The notes under the pieces were generated by a model. It saw only the letters and a list, made by a program, of their open reading frames with translations. It was not told the origin of the DNA and ran no database searches. Position numbers and translations under genes: made by a program. From Pseudomonadota bacterium (GTDB lineage Bacteria > Pseudomonadota > Alphaproteobacteria > Caulobacterales > Caulobacteraceae), in the NCBI GenBank assembly GCA_021808285.1, contig JAKBBV010000015.1:1-56573 (forward strand): a DNA stretch of 56,573 bases, written 5' to 3'. This document shows positions 24,973 to 35,775 of this stretch, in pieces (position 1 is the first letter of the stretch; the number at the start of each line of letters is the position of its first letter).

Positions 24973-27355
24973 CATAGCCAATCAAGGGGCGGGCCGCGGG
25001 GGGGCTGAGCAGGGCCGGGAGATCCCCTTCGCGGCTGACAGGCGCCGTCTCTGGCTGGAGTGGAGCGCCGCTGCGGTCTTTTCCGCCGTTCTTCTGGCTA
25101 CGCTGATCTGGACCGGGGCCACCGGACGGCTAGACGACGCCGTTTATGACTTCTCGATCAAGCTTCACCAGCTCAAGCCGCGTTCCGACATCGTGATCGT
25201 GGCGGTCGACGCCAAAAGTCTGCAGGACATTGGACCCTGGCCCTGGCACCGCGCCACCCAGGCGGAGCTTGTTCGCAAGGTGGGTGAACAGCATCCCCGA
25301 GCGATAGCTTACGATTTCCTAGTGACGAATTCGGAATCTCAGGCGGCCACTGTAGCATTTCGCGATGCCATGATGATGGCCCCTGTGTTTCTTGGCACAT
25401 ATCGCAATCCTGCACACACGGATCGTCCATGGCTCACTTATGCTCCTCTTCCATTAACAGCTGCAGTTGCAGCCGGATTGGGGCCTATGGATCCGGATAT
25501 GGACAACTTGTCCGTTGTTCGTCGAACATACTTGTTTCAGGGGCAGAAGGATCACCTTGTGCCTCTCGCAATTCTTCAGATGGCGAGGCTGGCGGGTGCG
25601 GGAGAGGGGCGAAGCGGAGATGAATACCCGATGCGCGGAGGCGAGGACCCGCTTTACCGATCAAACGAAATGCTTATTCCGTATGTAGGACCTCCCAAGA
25701 GCTTCATTCAGATTTCTGCATCTGATGTTTTAAATTCAAAGATCAAAGATAATTTTTTTAATGGAAAATTTATCCTCATCGGTCCCGCCTCTCCTGAGCT
25801 GCTAGACAATTTTCAAACACCCACCTCATCGGTTTCTGCAATGCCAAGCGTGGAGATACAGGCAAATATATTAAACGCTATTTTAAATAGTAATCGCGTA
25901 TATTCTGCTCCGCGCTCACTTATATTTATTGTTTCTATGTCTATGGTCGGGATTCTGCTCCTCGCCCTCGTCCGCCTCGGACCGCGCCAAAATCTCTGGC
26001 TCTCGGCCGGTCTGGCCGTGATCCCCCTGGCAATCTGCGTGCTTGGGGTGGCCCTGCGATGGTTCTGGGTTCCCCCCTCCCCCTATCTGACGACCCTGAT
26101 GATCATCGTTCCCTATTGGGGCTGGCGCCGGCTCAACGCCGCGAGTGTCTACTTCGCGCGGGAAATCCGCGCCCTGGAGGCCGAGAGCGGCGTCGATGCG
26201 CTCGGAGCGCGGAGGCTGCCGGTGGGCGGCGATGTGGTGCTCCAGCAGATGACTCTGTTGGAGGACGCCAAGCGCCGGATCTCCGATCTGCGCCAGTTCG
26301 TGGATGACATGCTGGCGAATTTCCCCGACCCTGTTCTCGTTGTGGACCGGCAGGGTCGGGTCGCCCGCGTCAATGCCGCGGCCGAGGATCTGGCGCGGGA
26401 TCTGCAGGCCTCCGTCGTGGCCGGTGCGCCAGTCACGGACCTTCTCAACCTCATCGGAGACGGCGGCGGAGATGCCTCTTGGCCGCCGCCCGACAACGCC
26501 AACCGTGAGGGTGAGGCGCCGATCGTCCGCGCGGGATCTGAGAATCGGGCTTTCGAACTGCGATTCACCCCGACGCGAGACGCTTCGGGCGAGGCCAGCG
26601 GCTGGATCGTCCACCTTGCGGACGTGACGCCCTTGGTCTCAGCGATGCGCCAGAGAGAGGAGGCCCTCCAACTCCTGTCCCACGACATGCGTTCGCCCCA
26701 GGCGGCGATCATCGCGATCCTGGATAACCCCGAATTCAAGAAGACGCCGCCGGGTCTGCGTGAACGCATCGAGGGCCAGGCGCGGCGAACCCTCGAACTG
26801 GCCGATTCCTTCGTCCGTTTGGCCCAGGCGGAATCCGCGCAATATGATTTTCAGCCAATCGATCTCACCCTGATTGTCCATGACGCCACGGACGCGGTCT
26901 GGCCCCTCGCCAGTTCCGCCGACGTGAGGGTCGTCTTTGAGCCCGACGAAGCCGAATATGTGGTCTGCGCCGATCGCCGCCTTCTCACACGCGCCCTGAT
27001 CAATCTGCTGGATAATGCGGTGAAATTCAGCCCTAAAGGCAAGATCGTTTCATGCCGGCTGTCCAAAGATAGCCTTGATGGCGTCGAAGCTGTCACCTGT
27101 GAGATCGCCGATAGCGCCGGCGGCATGGCCCAGGCTCAGCTCGCAGAGCTCTTCCACCGGTTCGCCACCTCTCGCGAGGATGTCAGCGGCTCCCAGGGCG
27201 TTGGTCTGGGCCTCGCTCTGGTTCACACTGTCGTGACCCGTCACAACGGCCGCATCCGGTGTGAGAGCGCCGAGGGCGAGGGCACTGTATTCACGGTCAC
27301 CCTGCCGATCCATCAGGACGTAGGCGCGGAGGCGCCGACCAGCGCGGCGGCCTGA
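24965..27355 (+). CDS. CHASE2-domain sensor histidine kinase
   Basis: An integral membrane kinase of up to 796 residues: an N-terminal helix (SAAAVFSAVLLATLIW), an extracytoplasmic CHASE2 domain, about three helices (25915-26130), a PAS-like region, and a kinase core with LSHDMRSPQAAI, N-box LINLLDNAVKFSPKG and GVGLGLALVHTVV. The G1 box is degenerate (DSAGGM). The frame continues upstream of the first GTG (25193) to the stop at 24959, and the extra part holds the first helix and the CHASE2 beginning, yet contains no ATG, GTG or TTG. The CTG at 24965, overlapping the regulator's stop, is my best start. Positions 25300-25950 are AT-rich, unlike the rest. Confidence 0.8.
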   Translation: MPDIANQGAGRGGAEQGREIPFAADRRRLWLEWSAAAVFSAVLLATLIWTGATGRLDDAVYDFSIKLHQLKPRSDIVIVAVDAKSLQDIGPWPWHRATQAELVRKVGEQHPRAIAYDFLVTNSESQAATVAFRDAMMMAPVFLGTYRNPAHTDRPWLTYAPLPLTAAVAAGLGPMDPDMDNLSVVRRTYLFQGQKDHLVPLAILQMARLAGAGEGRSGDEYPMRGGEDPLYRSNEMLIPYVGPPKSFIQISASDVLNSKIKDNFFNGKFILIGPASPELLDNFQTPTSSVSAMPSVEIQANILNAILNSNRVYSAPRSLIFIVSMSMVGILLLALVRLGPRQNLWLSAGLAVIPLAICVLGVALRWFWVPPSPYLTTLMIIVPYWGWRRLNAASVYFAREIRALEAESGVDALGARRLPVGGDVVLQQMTLLEDAKRRISDLRQFVDDMLANFPDPVLVVDRQGRVARVNAAAEDLARDLQASVVAGAPVTDLLNLIGDGGGDASWPPPDNANREGEAPIVRAGSENRAFELRFTPTRDASGEASGWIVHLADVTPLVSAMRQREEALQLLSHDMRSPQAAIIAILDNPEFKKTPPGLRERIEGQARRTLELADSFVRLAQAESAQYDFQPIDLTLIVHDATDAVWPLASSADVRVVFEPDEAEYVVCADRRLLTRALINLLDNAVKFSPKGKIVSCRLSKDSLDGVEAVTCEIADSAGGMAQAQLAELFHRFATSREDVSGSQGVGLGLALVHTVVTRHNGRIRCESAEGEGTVFTVTLPIHQDVGAEAPTSAAA

Positions 27356-27500
27356 CTTGCGAAGATTCAATCGAGACACATCGTCCTTCAGCCACACGCG
27401 CTGTACGGCCATGTGATAGTGATTTTCGCGCTTTGTTCCGGATCGCCTAGGTGGAAATCATATATCGGGGTGGAGCCCCTTGCCTCTTGAGGAGACGCCG

Positions 27501-28691
27501 ATGATCGACCTCACTCGTCCAGAGGTTTTCGGGGCCGGCCACCCCGTTCAGATCTATGATCGCCTGAGGCGTGAGGCGCCGGCCTACTGGAATGCCGAAG
27601 AAGGCGGGCCAGGTTTCTGGGCCCTGACGCGATACGCGGACGTGGTTGCGGTGGATCGGGATTTCAGCAGCTTCTCCTCATCACCAACCATCATGATTCC
27701 CGACCCGAGACCCGGCGAGCCGGGAGCATTCGGCGAAGCCAAGATGATGCTGATGATGGACCCGCCTCAGCACACCGCTTTTCGCAAACTCATTCGCGGC
27801 GCGTTCAGCCCGGGCGAGGCGCAGCTTCGGAAGGTAAGGCTGTCGTCTCTGGCGCGCGAGATCGTGGACGCGGTGATCGACAGGGGGGAGTGCGACTTCG
27901 TGTCTGACGTCGCGGGGGAGATGCCCTCGCTGGTCATCGCCGAGCTCATGGGCTTGCCGCGCGATGACGGGCGCGAACTCTATAAGCTCACCGAAACGAT
28001 CCATTCGGCCCCCGAGGCGGTGGGCGATGGAGCTGGGCGCGATGCGGTCATGAAGATGTTTGCCTATGGCATGGAGCTGATCGCGGAAAAGCGCGCCCGG
28101 CCCGGCGACGATCTGGCCAGCCTGTTGCTTCAGGTCGAGGTTGACGGTCGTAGGTTGACCGACCCGGAATTTCTGCTGTTTTTCCTTCTTCTCATTGACG
28201 CAGGCGGAGATACCACGCGCAACCTGCTCGGTTCGGGGATGATCGCGCTGCTTGAAAATCCAGACCAGCTCGCCTGGCTGAGGGCAGATCTCTCCTCTCG
28301 CCTGGAGACGGCCAGGGAGGAACTCCTGAGGTTCACCAGCCCCGTGATCTATATGCGGCGGACGGCCACCCGCCCTTGCCAGGTCAACGGCGCGCCTATC
28401 GCCGAAGGCGACAAGGTGGTGATGTATTTCGGCGCCGCCAACCGCGATCCGGCCGTCTTCCCGGTTCCTGACACTCTGGATCTTGGGCGCGATCCCAATC
28501 CGCATGTGGCGTTCGGCGGCGGGCCCCATCACTGCCTGGGGCGGCACATCGCGCGCCTGGAGATCGACGCCATCCTGAGCGAGGTCCTGACCCGGGTTGC
28601 GGATTTTGAACTCATCGGACCGCCGCAATGGCTGTCCTCGACCTTCATCTCAGGTCCCCGGGTCTTACCCCTGCGCTTCCGTCGCGCCTGA
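27501..28691 (+). CDS. Cytochrome P450
   Basis: A 396-residue soluble haem monooxygenase. The I-helix oxygen-activation motif is LIDAGGDTTRNLL, the ExxR motif is EELLR, and the haem-binding loop is FGGGPHHCLGRHIARLE with the thiolate Cys. It needs ferredoxin and a reductase encoded elsewhere. The start is the ATG at 27501, with GGAG seven bases upstream, in preference to the TTG at 27480. No terpene or fatty-acid gene adjoins it, so the substrate is unknown. It lies 695 bases upstream of the repeat-peptide gene on the same strand. Confidence 0.95.
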   Translation: MIDLTRPEVFGAGHPVQIYDRLRREAPAYWNAEEGGPGFWALTRYADVVAVDRDFSSFSSSPTIMIPDPRPGEPGAFGEAKMMLMMDPPQHTAFRKLIRGAFSPGEAQLRKVRLSSLAREIVDAVIDRGECDFVSDVAGEMPSLVIAELMGLPRDDGRELYKLTETIHSAPEAVGDGAGRDAVMKMFAYGMELIAEKRARPGDDLASLLLQVEVDGRRLTDPEFLLFFLLLIDAGGDTTRNLLGSGMIALLENPDQLAWLRADLSSRLETAREELLRFTSPVIYMRRTATRPCQVNGAPIAEGDKVVMYFGAANRDPAVFPVPDTLDLGRDPNPHVAFGGGPHHCLGRHIARLEIDAILSEVLTRVADFELIGPPQWLSSTFISGPRVLPLRFRRA

Positions 28692-28723
28692 AGCGATCTT
28701 CGGCCCCGCCAGGCGCGGCCGGA

Positions 28724-28740
28724 GCGCCTCGGCGAGGCGC
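28724..28740 (+). terminator. Hairpin 33 bases after the P450 stop
   Basis: GCGCCTC-GGC-GAGGCGC forms a perfect 7-bp stem with a 3-base loop. It could end the P450 transcript, but no T-run follows, so it may only stabilise the mRNA end. Confidence 0.3.
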
Positions 28741-29065
28741 CAGGGCCCGCGTGATCGGAACTGGGGCCAGACTTTCGTCGTCCCGTCCCACCCGCACGGA
28801 GGGACAAGGTCGTCCAAGGGACGCGATGCCTTGATGCCCTCCACAACGCGTCCGCAGATGCCGGGTCGTCCAGGCCCTTGCCCCGATCGCAGATCCGTCA
28901 GGCGACGGCTTACTCAAATCTGATCACCGCCGCCGCGAAAGGCCGAGATCGACCGGCCCCAGTGGAGTCACGAACGCGACTTGGCGTTTCGCGACTGTGA
29001 TCGGCGCAAACGATCGCCTTTGCGGAAGATGTGTCCGCACGATCGTTAACAATTCCCGCATCGGA

Positions 29066-29083
29066 GTCTGGACATCTCCAGAC
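29066..29083. repeat. 7-bp inverted repeat upstream of the candidate promoter
   Basis: GTCTGGA-CATC-TCCAGAC is a perfect inverted repeat with a 4-base centre, 30 bases upstream of the -35 candidate at 29113. Its place fits a regulator-binding site. The binding protein is unknown. It overlaps a GAGTC (GANTC) site. Confidence 0.4.
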
Positions 29084-29112
29084 AAGGAATCCGGCCGGGA
29101 TTCGCAATTGAT

Positions 29113-29142
29113 TTGACAAGCGCCTGATCTCATGGACATAAA
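29113..29142 (+). promoter_or_regulatory. Candidate promoter of the repeat-peptide gene
   Basis: A perfect TTGACA at 29113-29118 and CATAAA at 29137-29142, 18 bases apart, lie at the GC-to-AT transition. It would give a 5' leader of about 240 bases before the peptide start. Resemblance only; other AT-rich sites nearer the gene are also possible. Confidence 0.4.
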
Positions 29143-29386
29143 TGAGACTAACGGATGATCTCGAGGGTTAATGACCGTTAAAATGCCAGTAGTTGTCGGT
29201 CTCCTGGTGAATTTGGGGTCTATTCTACTCAAGAAAACTGGGCCTCGGTTCTGGTTAATTCGTGTTTTTGGGCGAGTTTGTCCAAAAATAGCGGACGAAA
29301 ACGAACCGGTAGCGGCGCAGTAAACTTCGGTTAACAGTTTGGAACATTCTGATTCTTAACTTTTGTCGCAAGATCGGAGAGTAATT

Positions 29387-29689
29387 ATGTCGAATTTTAA
29401 TCTTAATTCTGACGCCAGCGCTGAAGGCGAACTTGATCTGGGCATCCGCGCGGTGAGCAGCGGTCGGAAGCGCATCGTCTTCTCAACTGGGTCGGCCAGC
29501 GCAGCTCAGCGCATCGTTTTCTCGACTGGGTCGGCCAGCGCAGCTCAGCGCATCGTTTTCTCAACTGGGTCGGCCAGTGCAGCTCAGCGCATCGTTTTCT
29601 CAACTGGGTCGGCCAGTGCAGCTCAGCGTATCGTTTTCTCAACTGGCAGCGCCGGCGTGCGTAAGGAACGGCTCGCCCTCGCCGCCTAA
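29387..29689 (+). CDS. Repeat-core precursor peptide of a putative RiPP
   Basis: A 100-residue peptide started by an ATG with GGAG seven bases upstream. Residues 1-28 form an acidic leader-like part (MSNFNLNSDASAEGEL to SSGRK). Residues 29-93 are five tandem 13-residue units: four RIVFSTGSASAAQ and one RIVFSTGSAGVRK, then a short basic tail (ERLALAA). The units are rich in Ser and Thr, without Cys, so oxazole/oxazoline-type or other modifications are conceivable. All nucleotide differences between the four full units are synonymous. The SagB-type dehydrogenase begins 42 bases downstream. I do not recognise the sequence from any characterised peptide family; the RiPP role is inference from architecture and neighbour. 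Confidence 0.8.
   Translation: MSNFNLNSDASAEGELDLGIRAVSSGRKRIVFSTGSASAAQRIVFSTGSASAAQRIVFSTGSASAAQRIVFSTGSASAAQRIVFSTGSAGVRKERLALAA
29471..29665 (+). repeat. Five tandem 39-bp repeats inside the peptide gene
   Basis: Units start at 29471, 29510, 29549, 29588 and 29627, with no spacers. Units 3 and 4 are identical at the DNA level; units 1 and 2 each differ from them by two synonymous bases; unit 5 is divergent in its second half. The period is exactly 13 codons, so copy changes keep the frame. Confidence 0.97.
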
Positions 29690-29731
29690 AGCGGCTTGTC
29701 AGGAGGCCGGGTCTCCAGGCAATGAGCGCGC

Positions 29732-30796
29732 ATGCGCGTCAGGAGATCCGGCAGCCTCGTGATCTTGTTGGAGGGCGAAGACCTCGTCTTTCACAACTAT
29801 CTCGCCCAGAGCACGTTTCTGGCCAACCCCCAGGCCTTGGAGATCGTGCGCGCGGTGAGCGATTGGACGGACCTGGACGCGCTGAGCGCGCGGTTCCCGG
29901 GCTATTCGAAAGGGTCACTCCAGGGCGCCATATCCGATCTGGCGACCCTGGGGGCCTTAGTGATCGAAGGCGACGAGGAGGCTGAGGCCGATGCGCGCTT
30001 TCAGCGCGAGTGGCTTTGGGGGCCCTTCGCCGCCGCCTTCCACCACGCCACGCGCGTCGGGTCATTCATGAGCGAGGCGTCGGCCGTGGAGATGCTCCAG
30101 GACCGGGCGCACTTCACCCCCTCGCCGCCGCTCTATCTGACCAATTCCGACCCGGCGAACGACATCTCCCTGCCCGTTCGCAATGAATATGGCGAACCCT
30201 TCGCCACCATGTCGCGCCGCCGAACGCACCGCGCCTTCAGGCAGGCCCCGCTCTCGCTCCTGGAGATCGCGGATTGTCTGCTCTTCTCCATGGCGATCAC
30301 CGCGGTGATCGAAGACCCGGAGGTGGTGGACCTTCCGCTGAAAATGACCCCCTCAGGCGGTGCGAGGAACCCCTATGAGGCCTATGTCGCGGCGCGACGG
30401 GTCGAAGGCCTGGAGCCTGGCGTCTATCACTACTCAGCCATGGAGCGGACTTTGGGACGAGTTGGCGGCCCGCCACCCGCGTTCGGCGCGCTGCTGGCCG
30501 GCCAGGACTGGGCGGACGATGCTGCCGCCCTCATCTTCCTGGTGGCGAACTTCGAACGCACCATGTGGAAATACCACGACCCGATGGCCTACCGCGTGGT
30601 CGCCGTGGAGGCGGGCCACATCGGCCAGAACATCATGCTGACGGCGACCCATCACGGCTTTCTCGCCAATCCGACCGGAGCCATGGACTTCGAGGCGGTG
30701 GAGGCAACGCTCGGCGTCAGCGGGCCAACCAAGGGCGTGCTCTATTGCCTCATCCTTGGCCGGCCGGGCCCGCTGGAGACCCAAGTCCCCGCCTGA
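29732..30796 (+). CDS. SagB/ThcOx-type FMN dehydrogenase, putative peptide-maturation enzyme
   Basis: A 354-residue protein. Residues 1-85 look like a small winged-helix domain similar to peptide-recognition (RRE/PqqD-like) folds. Residues 155-345 form a nitroreductase-fold flavin domain with RRRTHRAF (FMN phosphate), TPSGGARNPYEAYV, PGVYHY and EAGHIGQNIMLTA, all typical of SagB-type azoline dehydrogenases. The Lys-Tyr pair reported as catalytic in azole-forming dehydrogenases is seen at 280-281 (WKYHDP). Such enzymes oxidise azolines to azoles on RiPP precursors. A stop at 29723-29725 limits the start to the ATG at 29732, which has a poor ribosome site. No YcaO or transporter gene adjoins. 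It is convergent with gyrB, four bases away. Confidence 0.85.
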   Translation: MRVRRSGSLVILLEGEDLVFHNYLAQSTFLANPQALEIVRAVSDWTDLDALSARFPGYSKGSLQGAISDLATLGALVIEGDEEAEADARFQREWLWGPFAAAFHHATRVGSFMSEASAVEMLQDRAHFTPSPPLYLTNSDPANDISLPVRNEYGEPFATMSRRRTHRAFRQAPLSLLEIADCLLFSMAITAVIEDPEVVDLPLKMTPSGGARNPYEAYVAARRVEGLEPGVYHYSAMERTLGRVGGPPPAFGALLAGQDWADDAAALIFLVANFERTMWKYHDPMAYRVVAVEAGHIGQNIMLTATHHGFLANPTGAMDFEAVEATLGVSGPTKGVLYCLILGRPGPLETQVPA

Positions 30797-30800
30797 GGCA

Positions 30801-33227
<2,427 letters not shown>

Positions 33228-34370
33228 CTAGTCATCCACCAGGAAAAGCCGCGACGCGTCCACGCGGACGCCCAGGGCGCGGCCTCTGAGGCCATCAAAC
33301 AACGAGTCGTCGGTGCCGGTGAGAAAGGCCTGCAGGCCCAGGTCGGCGATCTCGTCAAACAGCGCCGCCCTCCGGACCGGGTCCAGGTGCGCCGCCACTT
33401 CATCCAACAACAATATAGGAGTCGGGGCCGAATGGTCACGGGAAAGTCGCGCCGCCTGGGCCAGGATGAGATTGAGGATCAGAGCCTTTTGTTCGCCCGT
33501 GGAGCAATCCTGCGCGGGCCGGTCGCGTTCAAGATGGACGACGGCCAGGTCGCCGCGATGCGGTCCGCTCAAGGTTCGTCCCGCCGCCTTGTCGCGTGCG
33601 CGGGAGTCCGATAGCGCGACGGCCAGGTCACTCCTGATCTCGCTCTCCGATCGGCCGCCCAGCGCCTGACGCTCCCACTCTCCTGTCAAGTCGACACGCG
33701 CGTGGGGAAACGCGCCGCCATTGCGGGCGTCGATCTCTTGGACAAGTGACGTCACCGTGCGCGCCCGAGCCACGGCCAGCGCCGCCCCCGACTCCGCCAT
33801 CCGGGCCTCAAGAGCGGAAAGCCAGGATAGGTCTGCACGCTCCTCCGCCAGCAACCGGACACGTTCCCGAAGCGCACGCTCATAAGCCATCGCGACCGCG
33901 CCATGGGTCGGCTCTGCAGCCAGGACGAGGCGGTCAAGAAAGCGCCGACGCTCGGCCGGAGATTCAAGGAAGAGGCGGTCCTGCGCCGGGGTGAGCCAGA
34001 GGGGACGGGCGAAGTCCGCCAGTCTCGAGGGGGCGACGGGCTCTCCGTCAATTCGCACTGCGCGCCGACTGGCGCCCGGGACCTCCGTACCGACGCCGAC
34101 GGTATAGCGATCGCTCCCCACACGTAGGTCGACCGACACCGCCCAGGCGCCCCCACCCGCGGCCTCACCGGAGAGACGCCGCCCTATCTGTTCCAGCGCC
34201 GCACCGCGCAGGCCCCGCCCCGGCGACAAAAGGCTGAGCGCTTCAAGAAGGTTGGTCTTGCCGGCCCCATTGGCCCCGAACAGGAACACCGTCCGCCCGC
34301 AGCAGGCGAGCTCCGTCGTGTCATAGGCCCGAAAATTGCTCAGTCGCAGCCTCTCGACGGCGGAGCGCAT
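33228..34370 (-). CDS. recF: DNA replication and repair protein RecF
   Basis: A 380-residue SMC-like ATPase that loads RecA with RecO and RecR at gaps. It has the Walker A motif [14 protein letters not shown], an ABC-type signature region ([17 protein letters not shown]) and Walker [13 protein letters not shown]. The ATG at 34370 starts 39 bases after dnaN. The gene ends exactly before the gyrB start. RecR is encoded earlier in the window. Confidence 0.97.
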   Translation of the reverse strand: MRSAVERLRLSNFRAYDTTELACCGRTVFLFGANGAGKTNLLEALSLLSPGRGLRGAALEQIGRRLSGEAAGGGAWAVSVDLRVGSDRYTVGVGTEVPGASRRAVRIDGEPVAPSRLADFARPLWLTPAQDRLFLESPAERRRFLDRLVLAAEPTHGAVAMAYERALRERVRLLAEERADLSWLSALEARMAESGAALAVARARTVTSLVQEIDARNGGAFPHARVDLTGEWERQALGGRSESEIRSDLAVALSDSRARDKAAGRTLSGPHRGDLAVVHLERDRPAQDCSTGEQKALILNLILAQAARLSRDHSAPTPILLLDEVAAHLDPVRRAALFDEIADLGLQAFLTGTDDSLFDGLRGRALGVRVDASRLFLVDD

Positions 34371-34409
34371 AGGTCTTCCCGATGTGTCGCGACGCGGACC
34401 CTGAAACGG

Positions 34410-35546
34410 TCAGGCGCGAAGCGGCATGAGCACGAACTGTGACGCCGCATCCGTGGGATCGAGCACCAGAACCGGGTCCAACATCGCCGTCTGAGCCGCG
34501 CGGTCGGCGAAGCGAAGTTCGATCATCTCGGCGCCCACCTGGGCGCTGACATCCAGAAGATAGCGGGAATTAAATCCGATCTCGAAGGGCGGGCCGTCAT
34601 AGTCGGCCTCGAGCTCCTCCTGCGCCTGCCCCGTTTCCATGTTTCGCACCGTGAGCACGAGTTTGCCGGGCTCGACCGACATCTTCACCGACCGGCTTTT
34701 TTCGGAGGAGATCGTCGCCACGCGGTCGACAGCCGCTGCGAAGATGGCGTTATCGGCGGTCAGGATCCGGCCATTGCCTTGTGGAATGACGCGCTTGTAG
34801 TCGGGAAACGATCCATCGATCACCTTGGAGGTGAGCGAGGCCCGACCGAAATCGAACCTTACTTTTTGCGGGCTGAACTGGACGAGAAGAGATTCGCCCG
34901 CGTCCTCCATGAGGCGCCGGGCCTCCTGCACGGTCTTACGCGGAATAATGACGCCCGGAGCCCCTGCAGCGCCCTCTGGCGCAGGCATATCGGCCATAGC
35001 CAGGCGGTGACCGTCGGTCGCCACGGCGCGCAGCACCGCCCGGCCATCCTCGATGATCGTGTGCAGATAGATGCCGGTGAGATAGTAGCGGGTCTCCTCG
35101 GTCGAAATGGCGAATCGCGTGCGATCGATAAGACGAATCAGCGAGGCGGCGTCGACTGTGACAGGCGCCGACAGACCGTCGGTCGGCATGGCGGGAAAAT
35201 CACCCGCCGGAAGGACAGGAAGGTTCACCTTATATCGTCCGGCGCGCACCTGCAGGCGCGGGTCCTCACCAGTGTAGCTGAGGGACACCTCCGCGCCCTC
35301 AGGCAGTTTGCGGACGATCTCATATAGCGTGTGGGCCGGCGCCGTGATCTGACCAGGCATCTCGACATCGGCGTCCGTGTGGTCGACGATCTCCATGTCG
35401 AGGTCGGTGGCCGACAGGGACAGGCCCTCCGGTCCGGCCGACAACAGAACGTTGGAAAGAATCGGGATCGTGTTTCGGCGCTCCACCACGCTTTGCACGT
35501 GACCGAGTGCCTTCAACAGCGCCGCCCGTTCGATGGTCAGTTTCAT
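34410..35546 (-). CDS. dnaN: DNA polymerase III beta sliding clamp
   Basis: A 378-residue three-domain clamp that tethers polymerase III to DNA. The start MKLTIERAALLKALGHVQSVVERRNTIPIL is the usual N-terminus, and the end VLMPLRA is the typical clamp C-terminus. It is the first gene of the dnaN-recF-gyrB run. No dnaA is present; the 229 bases upstream hold no gene and no clear DnaA-box cluster, so I do not call an origin here. Confidence 0.97.
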   Translation of the reverse strand: MKLTIERAALLKALGHVQSVVERRNTIPILSNVLLSAGPEGLSLSATDLDMEIVDHTDADVEMPGQITAPAHTLYEIVRKLPEGAEVSLSYTGEDPRLQVRAGRYKVNLPVLPAGDFPAMPTDGLSAPVTVDAASLIRLIDRTRFAISTEETRYYLTGIYLHTIIEDGRAVLRAVATDGHRLAMADMPAPEGAAGAPGVIIPRKTVQEARRLMEDAGESLLVQFSPQKVRFDFGRASLTSKVIDGSFPDYKRVIPQGNGRILTADNAIFAAAVDRVATISSEKSRSVKMSVEPGKLVLTVRNMETGQAQEELEADYDGPPFEIGFNSRYLLDVSAQVGAEMIELRFADRAAQTAMLDPVLVLDPTDAASQFVLMPLRA

Positions 35547-35775
35547 GTCTTATCCCGTCTTGAGGCCTCCTCCTCAGCGAACCCGGAGGAAGGCTGGCGG
35601 AGACTATCGCAATTGACGCTCGCGGGAAGGGGGCAGAGAGATGAAGGCCCCGAACGCCCTCCCGCTGACAGGGAACTCCTCAAGGCGGGCGGGAAGCGCT
35701 GTGGAAGACGATAATGGAGCGCGCAGAGAGTTCCGCGGTCCGCCATCAAGGCGTCGCGCCTTCATCAGGCGGGGC

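Larger units (their letters stand above)
28692..29386. other. Long intergenic region upstream of the repeat-peptide gene
   Basis: About 695 bases without a plausible gene. The first half is GC-rich and starts with a hairpin after the P450 gene. From about 29040 the base composition becomes AT-rich. This part contains a 7-bp inverted repeat, a promoter candidate, six TTAA tetramers (29046, 29168, 29178, 29255, 29331, 29356) and GANTC sites at 28965, 29064, 29099 and 29351. No tRNA or riboswitch-like structure was recognised. The density of elements suggests controlled expression of the peptide gene. Confidence 0.5.

Noticed and set aside
25300-25950. AT-rich segment considered as an inserted mobile element
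   Set aside because: It is continuous coding sequence of the CHASE2 domain with no transposase, inverted ends or target duplication.
29471-29665. Tandem repeats considered as a CRISPR array
   Set aside because: There are no spacers, the period is 13 codons in an open frame, and no cas genes are present.
34371-35775. dnaN-recF-gyrB neighbourhood considered as replication origin
   Set aside because: No dnaA gene, no cluster of DnaA boxes and no AT-rich unwinding region were seen; in Caulobacterales the origin lies elsewhere.
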